Shown in pieces: positions 1 to 9,661 of a stretch of 48,721 nucleotides of DNA. The position numbers were made by a program, and so were the translations under genes. Location: assembly GCF_000482245.1 (NCBI RefSeq), contig NZ_AWNH01000101.1, positions 1 through 48,721 of the forward strand. The letters are read 5' to 3'. How positions within the stretch are numbered: the first letter of the stretch is position 1; each line of letters starts with the position of its first letter. This DNA comes from Leptolyngbya sp. Heron Island J. Lineage in GTDB: Bacteria; Cyanobacteriota; Cyanobacteriia; Phormidesmidales; Phormidesmidaceae. Under the pieces are notes generated by a model that saw only the letters and a program-made list of their open reading frames with translations, was not told the origin of the DNA and did no database searches.

Positions 1-389
1 CTCTGTTTTTTCAAGCCTTAGCTGCGCGCTATCCTAATGCGGACAAAATCCAGGTTGTGCAGGATAATCTCAACACCCATAATGTCAGTTCTTTCTATGA
101 ATACCTGACGGCTGAGGAGGCCTTTGCCCTTGCCCAACGGTTTGAGTTTCACTACACCCCAAAGTCAGCCAGTTGGCTCAATATGATTGAGATCGAGTTT
201 TCGGCACTGGCTAGAGGCTGTTTGCATCAGCGCATTCCCACACAAGACCAATTAGAGCAAGCGGTGCTCGCCTTGGTGCAAGAACGGCATGACCAGCGTA
301 TCCGCATCCATTGGCAATTTTCAGTTGAGGCCGCACGCGATAAATTTCAGAAGCATTATGTCAAAATTCGAGAAGATAAGACTCTCTAA
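1..389 (+). CDS. IS630-family transposase, 3' fragment
   Basis: The reading frame is open from base 3 and ends with TAA at 387-389, so the gene starts upstream of the window. The fragment carries the C-terminal half of a DDE transposase: QDNLNTHN holds the second catalytic Asp, and SASWLNMIEIEFS holds the final Glu. Both are typical of IS630-type DDE endonucleases (family knowledge). The ~128 visible residues run to a normal-looking C terminus with no internal stop. A GTG at 57 could be read as a start but lies inside the domain. Whether the complete element is active cannot be seen. No clear terminal inverted repeat was recognised just downstream. Confidence 0.85.
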   Translation, partial: LFFQALAARYPNADKIQVVQDNLNTHNVSSFYEYLTAEEAFALAQRFEFHYTPKSASWLNMIEIEFSALARGCLHQRIPTQDQLEQAVLALVQERHDQRIRIHWQFSVEAARDKFQKHYVKIREDKTL

Positions 390-880
390 AACGGTAGAAA
401 ACTTACTTTCCAGTGTACTAAATAGCATCTTAAGTATTACTCAGCAGTTTAAACTACAGCAATCTAAAACCCGAACAGATCTTGTCGTCAGAAATACAGA
501 CAAAATCTAGTTCCCGGAAAATTAGAGCATTATCTTCTCCAAGAATACCTCTAAAATTCATTCAATTCGCTGATTTTATGCCAATATCTGGCTGTTTTGA
601 CAAACAGTATGCTTGCGGATTTCTTCTTCTTTGCTCGATGACTAATATAACAGCATCTACAACAAATTGCGTACAGAAGAAGTAAACAGCGTAATCTTTC
701 GAATCTAATCCTAAGCAGTTTCGATTTGAAATCCTTGCAAATCAAATATTTAGCTAACTTGCTTGGAGTGTCAAATCATAGAAATGCTCTACCCATGGAT
801 ACAAAACTTCCCATGACCAATTTCTGTTGTTTACTGTTCTCTGATTTTACAACTAAAATTTCTGCGAGTTCCAAATAATC
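390..880. other. Intergenic region, no gene seen
   Basis: About 490 bases of AT-rich sequence between the transposase fragment and the first glycosyltransferase. Short open frames on both strands show no recognisable protein features and overlap one another. The right end of the IS630 element should lie here, but I could not identify its terminal repeat by eye. Confidence 0.5.
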
Positions 881-1792
881 ATGAAATCTCTTGTCAGTAA
901 CCCTCTGAGCCCTGGCTCTGTTACCCTTGTTATCCCTTGCATGAATGAGGAAGGTAATCTTAAACGGCTTTTTGCTTATATCGATGAGGCATTTCAAATA
1001 ATGGGTAGAACTCTGCCAGTTGTTCTTATTGATGATGGTAGTACAGACCATACACCCGAAATTCTTCGAGAGCTACGCCAGACTTACAGTTTTCTAACAG
1101 TTATTCGTCACCCCAAAAATCGTGGTGTGGCTGAAGTATGGAATACTGCATTAGCCCATGTGAAAACAGACTGGATCATGTGGGGACAGGCTGATTTAGA
1201 ATCGGACCCTCGTAGCGATATTCCGGCATTACTTCAGGCTTGGCAACCTGGTGTGGATGCCATTGCTGGCTGGCGACAAGAACGTGGCGATGGCAAATTA
1301 GGAGCTTCCACACTGGCAAATCGAGCCTGTCGATGGGCATTTGGTCTCGGCATCCACGACATGAACTGGACGAAGTTAGTGCGTCGTGATCTATTGGCTA
1401 AATTACCAGTTACTCTTGTCACTCACCGATATCTTTTAGCTGTACTCGCTGGTCAAGGGTACAACGTAACTGAAGTAGCCACACCTTGGCATCCTCGTTT
1501 TTCTGGAGAAAGTAAGTTTGGCCGTAAGCGGCTCTTGACATCTGCCCGTGATTTTGCGCGTGTGCTTGGCTGGTTTTATGTTTTATATCCTATCGAATCG
1601 ATCACTAGCTATGCCAAAGCTGTTGTGGAATCAGCTCAGGTGGGATTCAGTGCAGCAAAGTATACTCTACAGCTTAAAACTGAGTCGGAATTTCAAGGTC
1701 TGAGGACTCATAATCCAGCTTTACGCACTGATTCCCCTATGGTTAACATCGCTTACTATCGTCAGCTGGCACTTTCTAAGCTAGCCGCCTAA
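881..1792 (+). CDS. Family 2 glycosyltransferase (DPM1/polyisoprenyl-phosphate type)
   Basis: A 303-residue protein with a GT-A fold typical of family 2. VTLVIPCMNEEGNLKRL is the N-terminal nucleotide-binding strand, VVLIDDGSTDHTPEIL the DDGSTD motif, and GQADLESDP stands where the metal-binding D-x-D usually lies. RHPKNRGVAEVWNTAL is the conserved N-R-G block. It is likely to transfer a sugar to a lipid or glycan acceptor at the cytoplasmic membrane face. The C-terminal part (about residues 225-303) has no obvious multi-pass membrane domain. It is the first gene of a co-directional block with a GT4 transferase and membrane proteins, which suggests exopolysaccharide or glycolipid assembly. 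The exact donor and acceptor cannot be inferred. Confidence 0.85.
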   Translation: MKSLVSNPLSPGSVTLVIPCMNEEGNLKRLFAYIDEAFQIMGRTLPVVLIDDGSTDHTPEILRELRQTYSFLTVIRHPKNRGVAEVWNTALAHVKTDWIMWGQADLESDPRSDIPALLQAWQPGVDAIAGWRQERGDGKLGASTLANRACRWAFGLGIHDMNWTKLVRRDLLAKLPVTLVTHRYLLAVLAGQGYNVTEVATPWHPRFSGESKFGRKRLLTSARDFARVLGWFYVLYPIESITSYAKAVVESAQVGFSAAKYTLQLKTESEFQGLRTHNPALRTDSPMVNIAYYRQLALSKLAA

Positions 1793-1837
1793 AAACTAGG
1801 CCATCTAAAAAATCAACATTCACTTAGAACAAACTTT

Positions 1838-3073
1838 ATGGAATCTCAAAGTGCTCATATTTTGACCATGACATCAGCTTATCCGATTACCCCTGATGGC
1901 AACCATGCTACTTTTCTACGGGAAACGATGATCCGTTTGCAGCCTGCAGGCACTAAGTTCACCGTCTTTGCCCCCGCCTATGAAGGCTCTCAAGGTTACG
2001 TAATGGACGGCATCAATGTTCATCGCTTTCGCTACTGCATAAAAAAGTATGAGAATCTTGCCCGTGATGGTGCGCCTACAAAGCTCCAGCGTCAGCCCCT
2101 TTATCTATTAGCAGCAGCTACTTATATTTTGTTAGGAAGTATCCAGTTATTTTGGATTTGTTTGCGGGATAAGCCAGATATACTGCATGTTCATTGGCCA
2201 TTTCCCCATGGTTTAATGGCCTTTCCCACCAGTAAGCTATTGGGAATTCCCATGGTGTTTAGCTTTCATGGAGCAGAGCTTTTACTGATGAAAAAATTCA
2301 GTTTTGTAAAGCCTATACTGAAGTGGTTAACTAGAAGGGCGGCAGCGGTTACAGTCAATTCAAGTTTTACCCATAAGATTCTCCAAGAGAACGTATATGC
2401 CGGAGAAATATCCGTTATTCCCTACGGACTTACCATCGAAGCTAAGCTCCCCACATCTCGCAATGAGGGGGAAATGCAAAAACTGCTATTTGTAGGGCGT
2501 TTAGATGAACGCAAAGGACTACGCTACTTGCTAGATGCTATGCCTGAGATTTTGGCAAATCAAGCGGTAGAATTAAGAATTATTGGTAAAGGGCACCTAG
2601 AAGAAGAAGTCAAAGCGCAGTGTAAGGCAATGGGCTTAGAAGAGTCTGTAAATTTTCTAGGCTTTGTCACCAAGGAGGAACTGGCTGATGAGTATGCCTC
2701 CTGCGATGTTTTTGTACTACCTGCCATCGTCGATAGTAAGGGGGACACTGAAGGTTTAGGCATTGTTATGATCGAGGCCCTAGCCCATAGAAAACCTGTG
2801 ATTGCCAGCAATGTTGGTGGAATTTCAGATGTTATTACCCATGATGAAACGGGCATTTTGATACCACAAAGAGAGCCTAAGGCCCTTGCAAAGGCTGTGC
2901 TAGCTATATTGAAAGATCCAGAACGCGCTGATCGATTAGCTCGGGCAGGGTTAGCCGATATCCAAAATCGCTTTAGCTGGCAGCGTATTTTGCCCCAGTG
3001 GCAAGCTGTATTTAACCTGACATTGTCAAAACCATCTCAAAAGTTGTCAGGTACACTTGAGCAACAGGCTTGA
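1838..3073 (+). CDS. Family 4 glycosyltransferase (GT-B fold)
   Basis: A 411-residue retaining glycosyltransferase of the GT4 type. The N-terminal half contains HVHWPFPHGLMAF and VFSFHGAELL, typical acceptor-side loops. The C-terminal half has LLFVGRLDERKGLRYLLDA and EGLGIVMIEALAHRKPVIAS, the E-x7-E region that binds the nucleotide-sugar donor (family knowledge). It starts 45 bases after the preceding GT2 gene, in the same direction, so co-transcription is likely. The probable role is building a surface polysaccharide from a nucleotide-activated sugar in the cytoplasm. Donor specificity cannot be read from the sequence. Confidence 0.88.
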   Translation: MESQSAHILTMTSAYPITPDGNHATFLRETMIRLQPAGTKFTVFAPAYEGSQGYVMDGINVHRFRYCIKKYENLARDGAPTKLQRQPLYLLAAATYILLGSIQLFWICLRDKPDILHVHWPFPHGLMAFPTSKLLGIPMVFSFHGAELLLMKKFSFVKPILKWLTRRAAAVTVNSSFTHKILQENVYAGEISVIPYGLTIEAKLPTSRNEGEMQKLLFVGRLDERKGLRYLLDAMPEILANQAVELRIIGKGHLEEEVKAQCKAMGLEESVNFLGFVTKEELADEYASCDVFVLPAIVDSKGDTEGLGIVMIEALAHRKPVIASNVGGISDVITHDETGILIPQREPKALAKAVLAILKDPERADRLARAGLADIQNRFSWQRILPQWQAVFNLTLSKPSQKLSGTLEQQA

Positions 3074-3198
3074 GCAATAATAGCATTTTTCTCCAGCGCT
3101 CATGGATGCTTCTCAATAAACAGTAGTTATTTACATAGACCGATCGTCAGACCATACACTTACGGAGTGCGGCCTACTGGTTCGCCTACCAGAAAGCT

Positions 3199-4749
3199 AT
3201 GATTAGCCTAGGAGCCAACAACAGCTCTAAAAATAATAATTCTAAAAAAAAGCCAAAAAACAAACTCAAACATCTTCTCAATCGAATGGTGTTAATGAGT
3301 TTAGTTTTGATTCCATTTGCTGGCATGGGATTTATAACCATGACAGTTTTAGGTCCCTCATTAAAGAATCCTGAAGCAAAGTTTTATGGTTCGTCTAAAG
3401 GATATCCTGCCAAACAGCGCGCAGCTGGTGAATCTATTGTAGTTGAAACAGTCACGGTGGGAGAAACTGACCTCGTGCAATCTCTATCTGCACCAGGAGA
3501 ATCTGTTGCTTTAGAATCCATTGAAGTCCGCTCAGAGATTAATGGTATTGTTGAGGCTGTCTTTGTAGAAGAAGGAGACTGGGTAAAAACTGGTCAACCG
3601 TTAGTACAGCTGGATCAATCTAGCTTGTTGGATGAAGTTCGCATCGCAGAAAACAATGTCGCCAACGATCAACAGAATTTGTACTCTGTTATTGAGAGTG
3701 CGGAAAATGACATTGCTAAACTGGCCGCAGATGTGGAAAAAGCTGAACGTCGGGTAGCGAATGCCAAAGCTCGATTAGCTACTGGATTAGCACTTGTGGA
3801 AGATCGTCAGTCCAGTGCTCAACAGTCAGCAGAGGCTCAGTTAAATAATGCAGCTGAAAGGTTAGAACGCATTCAAGGATTAGTCGAACAAGGAGCTTTG
3901 TCACAGTTTGAACTGCTGAAGGCAGAGGATGAATTTGCACAACGTCAGCATGAGTCGTTTGAAATTCAGCAGGGTAATTTGGGCGATAATGAACGAGCCT
4001 TTAGTGATAAGGACTTTTTGATTAGTCGGCGTCTACAGCTACAGCGTGCTCAGCTCTCTCTGGAGCGAGCCCTCACCCTAGAGCCAGGAAAAATAGAAAA
4101 GGCTCAGCTGCGTCTTGAGACTCGTCAGGCTCAGTTACGGGAAACTCAACGAAATTTAGAACGTACTGTCGTAAAAGCCTCAAATAGCGGTCTGATCAGT
4201 GTTCTCAGCGTAGATCAAGGAGAACTGGTGGGCTCTAGCAGCCGAGAGCCGATGATGTTACTCAATCAGGATATTTTGTTTGAGGCGTTTATCGATCAGG
4301 CTCAGCTCAATCAGGTGGAAGAGGGAGATGTGGCGACAGTACGCCTGACCGCCTATCCAGGGGAAGTGTTCACAGGAAGAGTAGTGCGAGTAAATCCTAC
4401 CATTGAAACTGAGCATGCTAAACAAAATAAAGTAGGCGTGGACCGTCAGTATACTTACTCAGTTTGGGTTGAGATGGATGAAGATTTACAAATGCCTCCT
4501 GGTCTTCAGGGCTATGTACAGTTTGGTAAGGTTGACACAGCTCTGAGTATTCCTGAACATACGCTAATTCATCTATCCGGTGGAGAAGGTATGGTTATGG
4601 TGATCGAGAATGGTAAGGCGATCCCTCGATCGGTTAAAGTGGGTGCCCTCCTTGACAATCAACGAAAGGTGATAGATGGCTTAGCCCTAGGAGAAAAGGT
4701 GATTTTGAATCCTTATGCACTGCAACCTGGGGACTTGGTGAGTGAGTAA
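3199..4749 (+). CDS. HlyD/AcrA-like periplasmic adaptor (membrane fusion protein)
   Basis: A 516-residue protein with a Lys/Asn-rich N terminus and one membrane anchor at about residues 29-52. A lipoyl/barrel-sandwich half follows (SEINGIVEAVFVEEGDWV, about 108-125), then a long Gln/Glu/Ala-rich coiled-coil hairpin (about 145-325). The returning lipoyl half (KASNSGLISVLSVDQGELV) and a beta-barrel region complete the order seen in periplasmic adaptors of tripartite export systems. No ABC or RND pump is encoded next to it, so its partner is unknown. Its place between glycosyltransferases and the following membrane protein (14 bp away) suggests a role in export of the polysaccharide or a related envelope component. 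This role is inference. Confidence 0.85.
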   Translation: MISLGANNSSKNNNSKKKPKNKLKHLLNRMVLMSLVLIPFAGMGFITMTVLGPSLKNPEAKFYGSSKGYPAKQRAAGESIVVETVTVGETDLVQSLSAPGESVALESIEVRSEINGIVEAVFVEEGDWVKTGQPLVQLDQSSLLDEVRIAENNVANDQQNLYSVIESAENDIAKLAADVEKAERRVANAKARLATGLALVEDRQSSAQQSAEAQLNNAAERLERIQGLVEQGALSQFELLKAEDEFAQRQHESFEIQQGNLGDNERAFSDKDFLISRRLQLQRAQLSLERALTLEPGKIEKAQLRLETRQAQLRETQRNLERTVVKASNSGLISVLSVDQGELVGSSSREPMMLLNQDILFEAFIDQAQLNQVEEGDVATVRLTAYPGEVFTGRVVRVNPTIETEHAKQNKVGVDRQYTYSVWVEMDEDLQMPPGLQGYVQFGKVDTALSIPEHTLIHLSGGEGMVMVIENGKAIPRSVKVGALLDNQRKVIDGLALGEKVILNPYALQPGDLVSE

Positions 4750-4763
4750 TCATCTGTAAAACC

Positions 4764-6320
4764 ATGATCATTTCTTGGCTTACCCAACTACGGCTAGAGA
4801 GACTATTGCAACGATTCAAGGTTATCCAATCTCTAAAATCTCGATTTTTTCCCATTGTTCAATGGTTTGACCACTGGATTCATCCCTGGATTACACGGGC
4901 CAATGGGGTGTATGCCTTAGGCTGTGCATTGTTGCTCCAGGGCATTAAAAATGATTGGTATCATTTGCCCTCGGAAGCCTTAGATGTGTTTGATACGAGT
5001 CAATTTGGCCTGCAGCATGGCCCTCGACTAGGCGTAGCCCTATTTATGGTTACAGGCTTAGGGTGGTTACTGTGGTGCTGGCCTCGGGTAATTCCCCGTC
5101 TTCCTTATTGGGGTGGATTATTTGTAGTTTTATTATTTCCATTCTTTTTAACCACTTGGGCTCCCAGTATTTCCTATTTGGCCACAGCCTATAATGAGCA
5201 AAATTTAGAGGTTGTGCGCCACGTAGAAAAAAAGTTTCCCGAGGTGCAGGCCCAGTGGAAGCAGAATGTCTCCCTTGATCAACACCGTCCCGTACACTCA
5301 ATATTTGCATTTAATATCGAAAGCCGCTCTTTTTTTCAATTGTCTTCTTGGGAGCGGGTGATTCTAGATGGTTTCGGTTATCGCAATCCTATTTTTGACT
5401 TTATTGGTAAGGGTTGGGGTATTACGGTAGCAGGACTAACCCTAAGTCTAATGGGGATATACATGCAGCATCGGCATCAGGCTCTCCAGCTATTTCATCG
5501 GGATATGGCTGGACTGGTGCCAGTCGTAATTCCTATTCTGATAGCTATTGTGGTGTATCTGATCGGAGTTAACATTGCTAATCACCACATTGCCTTAGAA
5601 ATGGGTCAAGGCAAATATGTTGAGGTCACACGCCACAGCGCCCAGCTAGCCCGTATTTATCCTCCCATAGGAGGAGATAAGTTTTTTTTGCGGCGTTGGG
5701 CTATGGCCAGTGTTCACAGCGATCAGCCTGAGCCAGCACTAGTAGCATTTGCCCAGGGATGCGATCGCTACCGCATAGGAGACTTTCATAATGCTAAAAA
5801 CTATTTTGAACACGCCCTGGAGAGTGAGCCTAAATTATTTCTAGCCCGAGGCTACCTGGCTGCGACCTGGATCAATGAAGGGGTGGAATATTCTAGAACA
5901 ACAGATCGCCCAAAGTTGCCAGTATACACAGTCCCTTTTCCAAAAAAGAACAACTTTTTAGACAGCCCCCAGTCCAATGAACGACCGAATATTCTTAGGG
6001 CCGCAGGAGCCACTGAACGATTCAAAAAAGCCCTCACTATTTTTCCAAATCACATCTCGGCTCTGTATAACCTGATGCTGATACAGGCTATGAACGGTGA
6101 CTTTGAATCCTCCAATCAAACTGCCCAAAAACATATTGAGATTCAAAATTACTTTCAGAAAAAAAATGTTGCTCTTTTAGGACAAGCCTATCTTCATCGT
6201 TCGTGGGCAGACTACCATGCCGGGGACGTGCATGCAGCCTGGTTACGCTATCGTCAATCGAGAGACTCAAAAACATGGGGAGACACCATCGAGAGAGTCA
6301 AACCTTACCATTCAAACTGA
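4764..6320 (+). CDS. Membrane protein with C-terminal TPR-like region
   Basis: A 518-residue protein with no confident family assignment. Four hydrophobic segments are clear: about residues 89-107, 116-135, 219-237 and 253-276. A weaker one lies near 49-62. From about residue 325 the sequence changes to alternating helices resembling tetratricopeptide repeats (AQGCDRYRIGDFHNAKNYFE, and ALYNLMLIQAMNGDFESSNQ further on). This suggests a scaffold exposed on one side of the membrane. It follows the adaptor gene by 14 bases, and its last 46 bases overlap the start of the next gene, a strong sign of translational coupling. A role in polysaccharide assembly is inferred from context only. Confidence 0.75.
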   Translation: MIISWLTQLRLERLLQRFKVIQSLKSRFFPIVQWFDHWIHPWITRANGVYALGCALLLQGIKNDWYHLPSEALDVFDTSQFGLQHGPRLGVALFMVTGLGWLLWCWPRVIPRLPYWGGLFVVLLFPFFLTTWAPSISYLATAYNEQNLEVVRHVEKKFPEVQAQWKQNVSLDQHRPVHSIFAFNIESRSFFQLSSWERVILDGFGYRNPIFDFIGKGWGITVAGLTLSLMGIYMQHRHQALQLFHRDMAGLVPVVIPILIAIVVYLIGVNIANHHIALEMGQGKYVEVTRHSAQLARIYPPIGGDKFFLRRWAMASVHSDQPEPALVAFAQGCDRYRIGDFHNAKNYFEHALESEPKLFLARGYLAATWINEGVEYSRTTDRPKLPVYTVPFPKKNNFLDSPQSNERPNILRAAGATERFKKALTIFPNHISALYNLMLIQAMNGDFESSNQTAQKHIEIQNYFQKKNVALLGQAYLHRSWADYHAGDVHAAWLRYRQSRDSKTWGDTIERVKPYHSN

Positions 6321-9300
6321 GTAAATGGCTGCATCAGCGGCTAGCAATCAGCCTCATCATCTTATTGGGTTGTCTGTTGGGTATGTTAGCCTGGGCCTGT
6401 TTCGCGCCAGTCTCCATACCAGCCCAACCTGTCTCGTGGCAGCCTAATACGCGTTGGGTTATGCCAAACTCGCCCCGCCATCGTTTTTACCTACGCCGAA
6501 CAATAACACTAGCCGAGTCTCCTCAAGGAGGGTGGTTACGATTCAGCGCCGATAATGACTTTGTACTGTACGTCAATGGTAGAGCTATTGGAGAAGAGTA
6601 TAGCTATTTTGGACGCATTCCTCGCAACAGTCTAGGGCTAGGCAAGTATTTTAGTGAGACAACTCAAACCCTGGGTGAGATTGCTCCCTATGACTTGAGG
6701 ACGGGTGATATCATTCAAGCGAGCTATACCCGCGACTGGAAACTGACAGGATACTTTGACCTAACCCGCTATCTTAAACCAGGGAAAAATGTGATTGCGC
6801 TAGAAGTTCAAGCTAGTCACCTACATCCACGATTACTGGCAGAAGGGAGAATTTATCCGACGTTAGACACCACCACTCCCATATCTCTTAATACCGGTAG
6901 CACTGACTGGCAGCTTTCGCCACTGCCGACCAATCGGCAAAAGCTTAAGTGGTTTGATGTTGAGTTTCCAGATCACGATTGGCAACGACCCAAAAAACTG
7001 GTCGTAGAAGAAACAACCTATAGTCGAGTGAGTCTCCATACTGTTGATCGACTATTACAGGGACAGTGGATCACAGGCAAAGAGACTGATCACGATGAAG
7101 TTTATCTTCAGCGCCAATGGATGCTGTCCTCATCACCTCACCGTGCATTTGTACGCTTAGCAGGGGATGGTCCCTTTAGCGTTGTGGTGAATGAACATCT
7201 AATCCACCAGGTCGATACCGACGACGCTGACCGTCTTAGTGTGTATGAGATTACTCGCTTACTCCACCCAGGCATTAATACCCTATCAGCTAGATTAGTT
7301 AAACCACTTGCACCAGAATGGATATCTGAGCAGGATCGCCCTCTCTCGTTTTTTTTGGATGGTTGGGTAGAGAATCGTCAGGGGCAGATTGAAAGTGAGA
7401 TCGCAACTGATGAAACATGGCAATCTCTTTTATCCATAGAAGATATCAATGACAGTATTCATCAAGCCAGTATTGTTCAAACGCCAATTCGCCATATCTT
7501 TAACCGTGACTATCAAGGGGATGCTACCCAAGCTCATATTGGTCAATACTTGGTTCTCCAAGGATTATGGATGGGGGGAGGTGTCTTAATTGCTTTGGTA
7601 CTTGCTTGGTCTATTGGCCACTGGCTGAGGCAACAGACAGCGTTCGGTCCCGATCGGTCTGACCAGTCCAAACCTATGCTTCTAGGTTTAGGCGTATTAA
7701 CTCCGGGATGCTTATTTCTTTGCATTGTAGGTTTGCTTAAACATCGCTACGCCGAAGCAGAACGAGGCATTTTTTACACCCTGGTTGGTACTAACCAGCT
7801 AATTTTGTTGATTTTTATCTGTATTGTCATATTGACGATGATATGGGTCTGTCGTCCCCGTCAGTCTACCTGGCCCTATCGCATGACGATACTTTTTTTG
7901 ACTAGTTGGCTGACTTGTACAGGGTTGAGCGTGCTTCTCACAAGCTATTTACCCCTAATGCTGGTAGCTGCAGGTAGCCTTATTTACTATGCCAGTAATA
8001 CTTTTATTCAGCAGTCTTTATATTTTGATCTACGTTACTATTTACAGCCAAGAGCTTGGTGTGTAGCCAATCCCAAATACTACTACTGGCTATTAACAGC
8101 CATTTTGATTCTTGGCTTTTGTCTACGAGCCTACGATATCGGCTTTAATGACCTGGAACCAGATGAGAATGTCTCCTACGATGCGGTTCGGGGCATTTTA
8201 CGCAGCGGTGCTCCCATTGCCACATCTGAAATCTGGTATACCCGAGGCCCCTTTTTCCACTATCCCCTGGCGTTGTGGCTCAAAATTGTAGGGCTTTCTC
8301 CAGAAAATGCACGGATGTGGTCGGTGTTGTGGGCTGTTGGCACCCTGACGATGGTATTTGTCTTTACTCGATTAATCTCTGGCAAAGTGTGGATTGCCTT
8401 GGTCGCCACCTTGGTTTTAGCGATTGATCCATGGGAGCTTTGGTACTCTCGTAATGTGAGGTTTTATCAACAGACTCAGTTTCTCTTTTTATTGAGCTAT
8501 TGGTCCTATTACTGTGGCTTTATTCAAGCGTCGGTCCAATACCAGGGGCCTAAGCGCTGGTATCAGTATATCTGCTGCATTTCCTTGGCTTGTATTCTAT
8601 TAACCCAGGAAGTCACCATGACTCTGTTGCCTAGCTTTACATTGGGGGCATTGTATTTTTATCGTCCCTACCAGTGGCGGAGTGATTGGCGGGTTTTAAT
8701 AAGTAGCTTTATGACCAGCAGCTTATTTGTGTTTAATGCCATGGTGTTTTCCATTAAGTGTTTAACGCCATTGGTAGGACTTTCTTCGATGACCACGGGA
8801 CATCTAAAGTTTCAGGTTGCAAACATCACCTTCTTTGGCACCGATTTTTTTGTTGGTTTCAACCGTATGCACATAATCTACACACTACTGTTCTTATGTG
8901 GGTGGTTGTATTTCTGTCATAAAAAAGACGGGCGAACACTGTTTTTGTTTAATACAGTGCTGCTGAATATTACATTTGTAACAGTATTGGTATCTCTTAA
9001 GGCATCTCGCTATACTTATCCGTTTTATCCACTGTTTAGTTTATTGTCTATTTACAGTGCTTTTACACTGGCTCAATGGTTCGGTGATCGTTTGCAGCAG
9101 TGGGTTGGTAAATTATTGCCGATGAAGGGAATTGCGATCGCAGCTACTGTTCTTTTATTGCTTGGCAATATCGAACCTGACCGCATCCTCGCTAGTTATT
9201 CAGAATCTCTTACTCCCCGCCATCTGGAAATCTCTCAATATATCGTAGACCACAAACAGCCTGGTGATGTCGTTATCTCTAATACTCCTTCAGTCCATGC

Positions 9301-9646
9301 CAATGTTCTCAAAGGAGCTGATTACTACGTTCCCCATCGAATGTCATTCTTTGATGCCGTATACCTTCACAATGGGCGTCTTATTGATCGCTGGGAAGGT
9401 CGCCGTGTACTGACAAGCAATGACCAACTCGAACATGTACTTAACCGTGCCGATCGCGTTTGGATTCAAGTATTTCATCAGCCTCAGCTTCCTCGCGATG
9501 CCGAATTAGCCAAATTCTACGATACCCTCCAAACCATCAGCCAGCCTGTCTTAGACACCTATGGCACTAGCTTACGGCTCTGGCAAAAAAATGACGGTAT
9601 TCTGCGCACCTCGCCAAACCGAGGTCGCGATCTAGGCACATATTAA
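6275..9646 (+). CDS. Large GT-C glycosyltransferase (PMT/ArnT-like) with N-terminal beta-sandwich
   Basis: I chose the ATG at 6275 (about 1123 residues), which overlaps the previous gene by 46 bases. An in-frame upstream start at 6203 would overlap it by 118 bases and add an implausible N terminus. After a membrane segment (about 20-45), residues about 60-430 are beta-rich with repeated sandwich-like patterns (GGWLRFSADNDFVLYVNGRA; AFVRLAGDGPFSVVVNEHLI), resembling sugar-binding jelly-roll modules. Further membrane spans follow, then a GT39/GT83-type catalytic half with DLEPDEN near residue 627, RNVRFYQQTQF and many helices. In this family the acidic loop motif is catalytic, and the donor is usually a polyprenyl-phosphate sugar (family knowledge). 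The joining of sandwich modules to a GT-C enzyme is unusual. Acceptor unknown. Confidence 0.8.
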   Translation: MGRHHRESQTLPFKLSKWLHQRLAISLIILLGCLLGMLAWACFAPVSIPAQPVSWQPNTRWVMPNSPRHRFYLRRTITLAESPQGGWLRFSADNDFVLYVNGRAIGEEYSYFGRIPRNSLGLGKYFSETTQTLGEIAPYDLRTGDIIQASYTRDWKLTGYFDLTRYLKPGKNVIALEVQASHLHPRLLAEGRIYPTLDTTTPISLNTGSTDWQLSPLPTNRQKLKWFDVEFPDHDWQRPKKLVVEETTYSRVSLHTVDRLLQGQWITGKETDHDEVYLQRQWMLSSSPHRAFVRLAGDGPFSVVVNEHLIHQVDTDDADRLSVYEITRLLHPGINTLSARLVKPLAPEWISEQDRPLSFFLDGWVENRQGQIESEIATDETWQSLLSIEDINDSIHQASIVQTPIRHIFNRDYQGDATQAHIGQYLVLQGLWMGGGVLIALVLAWSIGHWLRQQTAFGPDRSDQSKPMLLGLGVLTPGCLFLCIVGLLKHRYAEAERGIFYTLVGTNQLILLIFICIVILTMIWVCRPRQSTWPYRMTILFLTSWLTCTGLSVLLTSYLPLMLVAAGSLIYYASNTFIQQSLYFDLRYYLQPRAWCVANPKYYYWLLTAILILGFCLRAYDIGFNDLEPDENVSYDAVRGILRSGAPIATSEIWYTRGPFFHYPLALWLKIVGLSPENARMWSVLWAVGTLTMVFVFTRLISGKVWIALVATLVLAIDPWELWYSRNVRFYQQTQFLFLLSYWSYYCGFIQASVQYQGPKRWYQYICCISLACILLTQEVTMTLLPSFTLGALYFYRPYQWRSDWRVLISSFMTSSLFVFNAMVFSIKCLTPLVGLSSMTTGHLKFQVANITFFGTDFFVGFNRMHIIYTLLFLCGWLYFCHKKDGRTLFLFNTVLLNITFVTVLVSLKASRYTYPFYPLFSLLSIYSAFTLAQWFGDRLQQWVGKLLPMKGIAIAATVLLLLGNIEPDRILASYSESLTPRHLEISQYIVDHKQPGDVVISNTPSVHANVLKGADYYVPHRMSFFDAVYLHNGRLIDRWEGRRVLTSNDQLEHVLNRADRVWIQVFHQPQLPRDAELAKFYDTLQTISQPVLDTYGTSLRLWQKNDGILRTSPNRGRDLGTY

Positions 9647-9661
9647 TCCAGCACTCTAATT

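Noticed and set aside
6203-6274. Upstream start for the large GT-C gene
   Set aside because: It would overlap the previous gene by 118 bases and adds a Cys/Arg-rich stretch without family likeness.
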